Shown here piece after piece: positions 63,601 to 64,000 of a stretch of DNA of 64,000 nt. The first letter of the stretch is position 1. Every line of letters starts with the position of its first letter. The DNA lies in NCBI RefSeq assembly GCF_000321225.1, contig NW_004450566.1, forward strand, positions 14,097-78,096, given 5' to 3'. The translations under genes and the position numbers were made by a program. The DNA comes from Odobenus rosmarus divergens. Its lineage: Eukaryota > Chordata > Mammalia > Carnivora > Odobenidae. The notes under the pieces were generated by a model, which saw only the letters and a program-made list of their open reading frames with translations, had not been told where the DNA came from and did not search any database.

Positions 63601-63904
63601 ATAATTTAAATCCTGATGACTGATTTCCCCAAAAGTGTGTTAAACAGTTGTGGAAGCATTAAGAGAAAGGTAGGGGATATGTAGCCAAACTCACATATCC
63701 TCTATTAAATAGGAAATCTGTAGTTAATACCTAAACTTGATCCAAAATAAAATATTTGCAATTAACATTCTTTTTCTAAAAATTTTAGTGGAAGAACGCA
63801 GTTTTGTTGAAAAGCACAGATGGCCATCGAATATGTACTTGAAGCAGCTTGCGGAATACAGGAAGTATATTCACTCCCGGAAGTGTCGTTGCTTAGTAAT
63901 GTAA
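12654..63904 (+). CDS. RHOBTB3: RHOBTB3, Rho-related BTB domain-containing protein 3 (12 exons, complete coding sequence)
   Basis: Joined segments: 12654-12655, 12836-13061, 17656-17842, 27895-28049, 31830-31941, 34068-34433, 42715-42827, 45986-46106, 50703-50876, 53211-53377, 58442-58538, 63789-63904. The sum is 1,836 nt, giving 611 codons plus TAA, with every junction in phase and every intron GT-AG. The protein has a Rho-GTPase-like domain (about 1-175), a linker rich in Lys (about 195-230), BTB1 (about 254-356, with a long insert), BTB2 (about 420-487) and a C-terminal region ending CLVM. The family is known to bind and hydrolyse ATP rather than GTP, to bind Rab9 through its C-terminal half for endosome-to-trans-Golgi transport, to act with Cullin-3, and to scaffold PHD2/VHL on HIF-alpha. 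No frameshift or premature stop is seen. I recognised the gene from its translated sequence; the human length of 611 is from memory. Confidence 0.97.
12656..12835 (+). other. RHOBTB3: RHOBTB3 intron 1 (180 bp)
   Basis: A short GC-rich intron with donor GTACGT and a CT-rich 3' tract ending TAG. It interrupts the start codon between its second and third bases. No repeat is visible. Confidence 0.85.
12836..13061 (+). CDS. RHOBTB3: RHOBTB3 exon 2, residues 1-76 (N-terminal Rho-like domain)
   Basis: The acceptor is a CT-rich tract ending GTGTAG at 12830-12835, and the donor is GTAAGG at 13062. The exon completes Met1 and encodes up to Trp76. It carries the beta-1 strand (IHIVALG) and the place where a Rho GTPase would have its P-loop GxxxxGK[ST]; here G9 is followed by [10 protein letters not shown], with no GK[ST]. 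The loss of this motif is a known trait of RHOBTB3 and fits its atypical nucleotide use. The exon contains no methionine other than Met1. It lies inside the CpG island. Confidence 0.96.
14835..15095 (+). repeat. MIR
   Basis: MIR order is visible: AGAGCACAGGTTTTG, TTGGTGAGTCAACTATCTTCTC, CCTATGTATAAAATAAAAAGA, GAGTAAATGAGATAATACACGTAAA and GCTGACATGTAGTAGGTACTCAA. Confidence 0.85.
17059..17094. repeat. 12-bp tandem repeat, three copies
   Basis: GTAGACATGTAC occurs at 17059-17070 and 17071-17082, then a diverged copy GTAGACACGTAT at 17083-17094. A small purine/pyrimidine-alternating minisatellite. Confidence 0.85.
17656..17842 (+). CDS. RHOBTB3: RHOBTB3 exon 3, residues 77-138 (Rho-like domain)
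   Basis: The acceptor is TTTAG at 17651-17655 and the donor GTAAGT at 17843. The exon starts in phase 0 with [15 protein letters not shown] and ends AVGTRQN plus one base of Glu139. It covers the middle of the Rho-like fold, with a hydrophobic strand ([10 protein letters not shown]) and a second one ([10 protein letters not shown]) where a GTPase would carry its NKxD-type base-specificity motif; I see TRQN instead. There is no Met codon in frame. Confidence 0.96.
18480..18745 (-). mobile_element. Carnivore L1 3' end, reversed
   Basis: The plus strand is the complement of the carnivore L1 3'UTR: ATGTTAGTCACCATACATTAC, ATTAGTTTTGGATGGAGTGTTCC, ACGCAGTGCTCCATTCAGTACATG and TAATACCCGTCACCGGGC. 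The A-tail appears as T/A-rich sequence at the left edge. Only the last 250 bp or so are present. Confidence 0.85.
18765..19200 (-). mobile_element. Old L1 fragment, reversed
   Basis: CCCCTCCCCAGGGATAACCACT, TTCATATACATGGAATTATACTGTATATAGT and ATTCATCCATGTTGCA are the complement of an L1M-type 3' region. Diverged. Confidence 0.6.
19355..19990 (+). repeat. L2-like LINE fragment
   Basis: CAGTCCACTACAGTCTGACTTT, TTATTGCCAAATTTGATTTCC and the CT-rich text that follows resemble the L2 reverse-transcriptase end and 3' part. Strongly decayed; boundaries approximate. Confidence 0.5.
20129..20144. repeat. (AC)n microsatellite
   Basis: Eight uninterrupted AC units. Confidence 0.9.
20204..20990 (+). 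mobile_element. Carnivore L1 3' end (end of ORF2 and 3'UTR)
   Basis: It reads as L1 from ACCACGAGATGCCACCTCACAC through the ORF2 end (20440-20710 encodes [20 protein letters not shown] and [20 protein letters not shown]) to the 3'UTR (GAGCACTGGGTGTTATATGCAA, ACTACATCTGAAACTAATGA) and an A-rich tail. Truncated at its 5' side. A diverged duplication (AAAAGCCATCAAA / GAAAGCTGTCAAA) may be its target site. Confidence 0.9.
21765..22360 (-). repeat. Probable decayed LINE sequence
   Basis: Phrases such as TTAATTGTTATGTGTCTCTAATG, TCTTTCATGACATTGACATTTTT and TTAGTTATGATAACTGTGG look like old L1-type 3' DNA in reverse. Family not certain. Confidence 0.4.
22401..22591 (+). mobile_element. CAN-SINE
   Basis: Full head GGGGTGCCTGGGTGGCTCAG to an AATAAATAAAATC tail. 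Perfect 15-bp target-site duplication AGAATCATTATAATT at 22385-22399 and 22592-22606. Confidence 0.96.
24230..24530 (+). repeat. L2 3' fragment
   Basis: CTCTTCTGTGAAGCCTTTCCTTAATCCCCAGGCAGAGTC, then GACTATGAGCTTTTATCTAT and GGTAGGTACTCAATAAACATTTGTT, the standard L2 3' end. Confidence 0.8.
25481..25606 (-). mobile_element. CAN-SINE fragment (tail half only)
   Basis: It carries the tail and middle of a reversed SINE and stops abruptly at GGGGCT, without the tRNA-like head. It is gap-free against 26401-26526 with five mismatches in 126 bp. Confidence 0.85.
26135..26240 (+). repeat. MIR fragment
   Basis: CTTGGACAAGTCACTTATCTTCCCTGAGCCCCAGTTTCC is the MIR core, followed by CTCTGCAAAGGGGGGATGTAA. 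Confidence 0.8.
26378..26603 (-). mobile_element. CAN-SINE
   Basis: T-run, tail, body with AATCTCAAGCAG, and reversed head. Target-site duplication CCCAAATGTCCTTT / CCCAAATGCCCTTT at 26364-26377 and 26604-26617. Confidence 0.94.
27895..28049 (+). CDS. RHOBTB3: RHOBTB3 exon 4, residues 139-190 (end of Rho-like domain)
   Basis: The acceptor is CTTTTCTCAG ending at 27894 and the donor is the strong GTAAGT at 28050. The exon reads [15 protein letters not shown], which has four clustered cysteines (CxCxxC and a further Cys), then [31 protein letters not shown]. The last stretch matches the Rho-family pattern of a helix followed by Y-x-E-x-S. A CAN-SINE begins only 37 bases after the exon end. Confidence 0.96.
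28087..28320 (+). mobile_element. CAN-SINE with bipartite A-tail, next to exon 4
   Basis: The head starts 37 bases after exon 4. The tail is two A-runs separated by TAAATACAGCTCTGCTTT. Target-site duplication TAAAGTCATT at 28077-28086 and 28321-28330. Confidence 0.95.
28788..28997 (+). mobile_element. Older CAN-SINE
   Basis: Head GGGGCGCCTGGATGGTGCAG, then the variant body GACTCTTGATTTCTGCTCAGG, CT-rich stretch and AATAAATAAACAAATC tail. Diverged relative to the other copies. Confidence 0.9.
30330..30525. mobile_element. hAT-type MITE relic (MER family)
   Basis: GGTAGCCACTAGCCACAGGG, TTAAATTAACTAAAGAAAATTCAGTTCCTCA, AATAGCTACATGTGGCCTGTGGCTAC and a right end with GTACAGTGCTCCAA are typical of a non-autonomous hAT element widespread in mammals. 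I do not name the subfamily. Confidence 0.75.
31060..31277 (-). mobile_element. CAN-SINE nested in an older SINE
   Basis: The reversed head ends GAGCCACCCAGGTGCCCC at 31277. Directly after it, the body of an older SINE continues, so this copy appears to have entered the T-rich tail of the older one. Confidence 0.88.
31278..31377 (-). mobile_element. Old short tRNA-derived SINE
   Basis: AATCTTTACACCTAACATGGGGCTCAAACTTACAACCCCAAGATCAAGAG and a head GAGCCAGCCAGGCACCCC form the short, older carnivore SINE type. Confidence 0.85.
31830..31941 (+). CDS. RHOBTB3: RHOBTB3 exon 5, residues 191-227 (basic linker)
   Basis: The acceptor is ATGTTTTAG at 31821-31829. The exon encodes [37 protein letters not shown] plus one base of Glu228. 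Met195 is the first in-frame methionine after Met1. The KMKKRK stretch is a basic cluster between the Rho-like domain and BTB1. The donor at 31942 is GTGCAT, a poor match to GTRAGT, so this junction may be spliced less efficiently than the others. Confidence 0.94.
31942..34067 (+). other. RHOBTB3: RHOBTB3 intron 5 (2.1 kb)
   Basis: The donor is weak (GTGCAT). The intron holds a MER5A-like relic at 32003-32155 and a run of T at about 32858-32877 not attached to a SINE. It has no CAN-SINE, unusual here for an intron of this size. From 32880 to 34060 I see nothing I can name. Confidence 0.85.
32003..32155 (+). mobile_element. MER5A-like DNA transposon relic
   Basis: GTTCCCAAATTTGAGTATGT, ACTCACCTGG, AGAATCTGCTTTTA, TTTCCAGGTGATTCTGA and TTTGAGGAATACTG are the MER5A landmarks in order. 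The terminal repeats are degraded. Confidence 0.75.
34068..34433 (+). CDS. RHOBTB3: RHOBTB3 exon 6, residues 228-349 (most of BTB domain 1)
   Basis: The acceptor is GAAACAG ending at 34067 and the donor GTATCT at 34434. This is the largest coding exon (366 bp). BTB1 begins near Val254 with the typical pattern [25 protein letters not shown], where the BTB core reads D-V-x-F then A-H-K-x-x-L. It continues with VFMLLFN and a long low-conservation insert (roughly residues 285-330), then returns to the BTB fold at [24 protein letters not shown] domains of this family recruit Cullin-3 and mediate dimerisation. Confidence 0.96.
34801..35037 (-). mobile_element. CAN-SINE
   Basis: AAAGATTTATTTATTTATTTG through to the reversed head ending GAGCCACCCAGGTGTCCC. 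Perfect 14-bp target-site duplication AGTATCTGCATCTT at 34787-34800 and 35038-35051. Contains a small duplication of GAGATCATGACC. Confidence 0.95.
35203..35315 (-). mobile_element. Old short tRNA-derived SINE
   Basis: TTAAGTAATCTCTACACTCAGCGTGGGG, CAACCCCAAGATCAAGAGTCACA and the head GTCAGCCAGGTACCC, as in the older copy at 31278-31377. Confidence 0.85.
35385..35575 (+). mobile_element. CAN-SINE
   Basis: Head GGGTGCCTGGGTGATTCATTTGG, TGCTTGTGTTCCCTCTC body and AAATAAAGTC tail. Target-site duplication AGAGCTTATC at 35375-35384 and 35576-35585. Confidence 0.94.
36117..36225 (+). mobile_element. Old short tRNA-derived SINE
   Basis: GGGCCACCTGGCTGACTCAG, CTCAGGGTCATGAATTCAAGCCCCACGTTGGGTGTAGA, then an A-rich tail. 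Confidence 0.85.
36947..36958. repeat. Poly(C) run
   Basis: Twelve consecutive C; likely unstable in length. Confidence 0.9.
37222..37283 (+). mobile_element. MER5A-like relic, left part
   Basis: CTTTTCAAACTTAATGTGCATGCGAGTCAACTGGGGATCTTC is the MER5A left half; it is cut by the SINE at 37284-37474 and continues at 37487. Confidence 0.8.
37284..37474 (-). mobile_element. CAN-SINE inserted in a MER5A-like relic
   Basis: T-rich tail to reversed head GAGCCACCCAGGTGCCCC. Target-site duplication TCATGTGCAGAT / TCATCTGCAGAT at 37272-37283 and 37475-37486. Confidence 0.95.
37487..37585 (+). mobile_element. MER5A-like relic, right part
   Basis: TCTGATTCAGTAGGCCCTGGG, TGAGATTCTGCATTTC and CTCCCAGGTAATGCTGATGCT complete the element begun at 37222. 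Confidence 0.8.
38146..38355 (-). mobile_element. CAN-SINE
   Basis: T-run, reversed body and head ending GAGCCACCCAGGCGCCCC. Target-site duplication ACATTGTGTTTA at 38128-38139 and 38356-38367. Confidence 0.95.
38558..38735 (+). mobile_element. CAN-SINE
   Basis: Diverged head GGGTATCTGGATGGCTCTCTCGG, body and AATAAATAAAAA tail. GAAAATATTTTTT occurs on both sides (38543 and 38736) as target-site duplication. Confidence 0.9.
39918..40086 (-). mobile_element. CAN-SINE (short)
   Basis: T-run, AATCCTCAAGCAGACTCCCTG body and reversed head ending GAGCTACCCAGGCGCCC. Target-site duplication CACATGTTAGATGTT / CACATGCTAAATGTT. Confidence 0.93.
40528..40706 (+). mobile_element. MER5A-like DNA transposon relic
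   Basis: AGTGCACCTTAAAATCCCCTGGGAGGCTTTTAAAA, GGGCTCCAGCCCCAGAAATCCTAATTTAATTGGTCTGGG and a right end GAGAATCACTGG that still shows the terminal repeat. Confidence 0.8.
41478..41560 (-). repeat. MIR fragment
   Basis: GACTTGCTTCAAGTCACACCAGTGATTAATGGCAGAG then AACTAGAGCCTGGGTCTCC is the complement of the MIR core region. Confidence 0.65.
41839..42041 (+). mobile_element. CAN-SINE
   Basis: Full head to long A-tail. Target-site duplication ACAGAGGGAAGG / ACAGTGGAAAGG. Confidence 0.95.
42715..42827 (+). CDS. RHOBTB3: RHOBTB3 exon 7, residues 350-387 (between BTB1 and BTB2)
   Basis: The acceptor is TTTGTCTACAG ending at 42714 and the donor GTAAAT at 42828. It encodes [37 protein letters not shown], a charged helical stretch closing BTB1 and leading to the second BTB domain. 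The exon ends in phase 0. Together with exon 6 it makes a 479-nt unit (see findings). Confidence 0.96.
43449..43640 (+). mobile_element. CAN-SINE
   Basis: Head GGGCGCCTGGGTGACTCAG to AATAAATAAAATC tail. Target-site duplication AAAAATAAATTTG before and after (right copy 43641-43653). Confidence 0.94.
44600..44750 (+). repeat. Probable MIR fragment
   Basis: GAGTTAGGAATCAGG, GGCTTTGAGCAAGTCTTCTC and CTGTAAGAAGAGGAATAGATGATGATTTCTAAAGCCC follow the MIR order, with divergence. Confidence 0.6.
45986..46106 (+). CDS. RHOBTB3: RHOBTB3 exon 8, residues 388-427 (start of BTB domain 2)
   Basis: The acceptor is TTCCCTTATAG ending at 45985 and the donor GTAGGG at 46107. It encodes [22 protein letters not shown], then [18 protein letters not shown], the opening strand of BTB2 (A-D-V-V-F-E-I from about residue 420). 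One base of Gly428 is left over. Confidence 0.96.
47795..47905 (+). repeat. Probable MIR fragment
   Basis: CTTTGTTTCCTCGCCTGTAACGTGGGGATACAG then CCTGAGGATTG and GCATGTAAGGGTATATGTAAAG. Confidence 0.6.
48320..48499 (+). mobile_element. CAN-SINE
   Basis: Head GGGGTGCCTGGGTGGCTCAG, slightly shortened body and AATAAATAAAATC tail. Perfect target-site duplication AACACTGGATTG at 48306-48317 and 48500-48511. Confidence 0.95.
49393..49587 (-). mobile_element. CAN-SINE
   Basis: TTTTAAAGACTTACTGATTTATT tail, AATCTTTTAAGCAGACTCC body, and head ending GCCACCCAGGTGCCCC. CATTGCAAATAT / CATTGTAAAATAT flank it. Confidence 0.9.
49740..49880 (+). repeat. L2/MIR-like 3' fragment
   Basis: TCTTTTTCATCTTTGTATCTTTGG and GATTAGCACATGGTGGGTGCTCAGTAATGATG resemble the shared L2/MIR 3' end. 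Confidence 0.55.
50703..50876 (+). CDS. RHOBTB3: RHOBTB3 exon 9, residues 428-485 (BTB domain 2 core)
   Basis: The acceptor is CCTTGCAG ending at 50702 and the donor GTGAGC at 50877. It contains the BTB signature [22 protein letters not shown] and closes the fold with [20 protein letters not shown]. The known Rab9-binding region begins in this C-terminal half of the protein. Confidence 0.97.
52480..52700 (+). mobile_element. Old L1 3' end
   Basis: GATTGCCAGGGGTTAAGGGAAGG, GGGTATAGAGTTTCAGTTTGGG, CACCACAATGTGAATGTACCTTAATG and CACTTTAAAGTGGTTA, the L1M 3' pattern. Confidence 0.8.
52896..53027 (+). mobile_element. Old short SINE, degenerate
   Basis: GGGGTGCCTATTTATACGGGCTCCG head, CCTTGATTTCAGGGTGGTGAGTTC and GTTGGGTGTAGAGATTTCTT, then an AAGTAAATAAATAAA tail. 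Perfect target-site duplication AAAATGGCATA at 52882-52892 and 53028-53038. Confidence 0.88.
53211..53377 (+). CDS. RHOBTB3: RHOBTB3 exon 10, residues 486-541 (BTB2 C-terminal extension)
   Basis: The acceptor is a pyrimidine tract ending CCTGCCTCAG at 53210 and the donor GTACTT at 53378. It encodes [34 protein letters not shown], the helical stretch that follows BTB domains (a 3-box/BACK-like start in Cullin-3 adaptors), then [22 protein letters not shown]. Confidence 0.96.
54730..54896 (+). mobile_element. A-tailed insert of unidentified source, target-site flanked
   Basis: AAAACTGAGTAACCT (54715-54729) recurs as AAAACCTGAGTAACCT (54897-54912) directly after an A/C-rich tail (54867-54896), the signature of LINE-mediated retroposition. 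The 136-bp body has no SINE head. It folds on paper into hairpin (TGCACA 54732-54737 with TGTGCA 54782-54787, inner AGAGC/GCTCT), an ANANNA string ACATGA (54787-54792), and a second hairpin (CCTTTGC 54802-54808 with GCAAGGG 54816-54822). The layout recalls an H/ACA snoRNA retrocopy, but no ACA box is found at the expected end, and I do not recognise the source. Confidence 0.45.
55087..55280 (+). mobile_element. CAN-SINE
   Basis: Full head, body with TGCTTGTGTTCCCTCTCTCGC and AATAAATAAATAAAATC tail. Target-site duplication AAAAATGGTCACA before 55085 and at 55281-55293. Confidence 0.95.
55400..56340 (-). other. Unassigned block, possible decayed retrocopy (antisense)
   Basis: On the minus strand the base composition is A-rich with several medium open stretches broken by stops in all frames. 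No protein family is recognised. It could be a decayed processed transcript or a LINE remnant. Confidence 0.2.
56381..56609 (+). mobile_element. Older CAN-SINE
   Basis: Head GGGTGCCTGGGTGGCACAGTC, variant body AATTCTTGGTTTCTGCTCAGG, long CT stretch and A-rich tail. TAAACCTGCTTT flanks it on both sides. Confidence 0.92.
57205..57660 (+). mobile_element. Old L1 3' end
   Basis: CTAAATGTCCATCAACAGATGAATG, GTGGAATATTACTCAG, GTGGTTACCAGGGACTAGGGG, AGTATAGAGTTTCAGTTTGGG and TTTTATGTTATGTGTATTTTAACCACAATAA in the L1 order. Confidence 0.85.
58442..58538 (+). CDS. RHOBTB3: RHOBTB3 exon 11, residues 542-573
   Basis: The acceptor is CTTTTCTTGCAG ending at 58441 and the donor GTAGAT at 58539. It encodes [24 protein letters not shown] followed by KPEFQDLS, a helical BACK-like segment common to the RHOBTB family (H-F-I-x-x-N-Y). 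Confidence 0.96.
61301..61488 (+). mobile_element. CAN-SINE with (AAAT)n tail
   Basis: Head GGGGCGCCTGGGTGGCTCACTC, variant body and a six-unit AAATAAAT tail. Target-site duplication GAAAGTTATGAAGAAG / GAAAGTTATGAAAAAG at 61285-61300 and 61489-61504. Confidence 0.95.
61659..61864 (+). mobile_element. CAN-SINE
   Basis: Full head GGGGCACCTGGGTGGCTCAG, TGCTTGTGTTCGCTCTC body and AAATAAATAAATAAAATC tail. Target-site duplication CTGAACTGAA on both sides. Confidence 0.95.
62365..62580 (+). mobile_element. Old L1 3' end fragment
   Basis: ATAGAACGATGGTTGCCAGGGACTGGGGGG, AATGGGTATAGAGTTTTAATTTTGC, GCACCACAGTGTGAATGTACATGA and TTTTATGTTATGTATGC. Confidence 0.8.
63789..63904 (+). CDS. RHOBTB3: RHOBTB3 exon 12 coding part, residues 574-611 and stop
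   Basis: The acceptor is AAATTTTAG ending at 63788. The exon encodes [20 protein letters not shown] and [18 protein letters not shown], then TAA at 63902-63904. The last four residues, CLVM, fit a CaaX prenylation box with Met as the last residue (the farnesyl-type preference), preceded by a basic stretch (HSRKCRC) that would favour membrane binding. RHOBTB3 is known to differ from RHOBTB1/2 in having this end. Confidence 0.97.
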
Positions 63905-64000
63905 CCCAGAGCTTTTATATGCATACGCTTTTTATTATTATTATGAAGAAGAATGGGATACCTCTGTGTTCCAGTAAAATTCTGTGACTGAAACCAATAT
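63905..64000 (+). other. RHOBTB3: RHOBTB3 3'UTR (start only)
   Basis: This is the sequence after the stop codon up to the window edge. It is AT-rich and contains no AATAAA signal, so the 3'UTR continues outside the window. Confidence 0.85.

Larger units (their letters stand above)
58539..63788 (+). other. RHOBTB3: RHOBTB3 intron 11 (5.3 kb)
   Basis: Contains plus-strand CAN-SINEs at 61301 and 61659 and an old L1 3' fragment at about 62365-62580. From 58620 to 61240 and from 62600 to 63780 I see no named repeat. Confidence 0.85.

Noticed and set aside
1..64000. CRISPR array, operon-like clusters or phage-like modules
   Set aside because: Nothing of the kind is present; the sequence is vertebrate, intron-rich and retroposon-rich.

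Overview
The window is nuclear DNA from a carnivoran mammal. It is AT-rich and intron-dominated, with one CpG island, and it carries over twenty CAN-SINEs (the tRNA-Lys-derived SINE with head GGGGCGCCTGGGTGGCTCAG, a CT-rich body and an AATAAA/A tail) in both orientations. The SINE body lacks the dog (SINEC_Cf) and cat diagnostic sequences as I remember them. It resembles the type found in bears, pinnipeds and mustelids, so I infer an arctoid caniform; genus is not resolvable by eye.

Layout: 1-3252 holds the 5' part of a LINE-1 on the minus strand (start of ORF2, a broken ORF1 split by a SINE, and a long 5'UTR with an internal tandem duplication). 3253-11930 is intergenic DNA with SINE, MIR, L2 and old L1 remnants and no gene that I can support. 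About 11935-13090 is a CpG island containing the promoter and first exons of the only protein-coding gene found.

That gene is RHOBTB3, plus strand, from 12654 to the stop codon at 63902-63904. I joined twelve exons by eye. All introns are GT-AG and the reading frame is unbroken: 1,836 nt including the stop, 611 codons, the length I know for human RHOBTB3. The start codon is split between exons 1 and 2 (AT|G). The protein has an N-terminal Rho-GTPase-like domain without a normal P-loop, two BTB domains and a C-terminal CLVM (CaaX-like) end. From the literature as I know it, RHOBTB3 is an atypical Rho-family ATPase that binds Rab9 in endosome-to-Golgi transport, acts with Cullin-3 as a ubiquitin-ligase adaptor, and scaffolds PHD2/VHL on HIF-alpha. 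The window ends 96 nt into the 3'UTR, before any poly(A) signal.

Introns fill most of 13-63.8 kb and are dominated by retroposons: CAN-SINEs, two carnivore-type L1 3' ends, L1M-type fragments, L2, MIR and MER5A-like DNA transposon relics. I see no second gene, no confident RNA gene and no new enzymatic system. The items most worth a second look are the split start codon with no other in-frame Met until residue 195, two upstream ORFs, a weak intron-5 donor with a defined retention product, the exon 6+7 unit (479 nt) that matches a reported human circular RNA, a target-site-flanked A-tailed insert of unknown source with an H/ACA-like hairpin layout, and a 126-bp near-identical repeat pair in intron 3.
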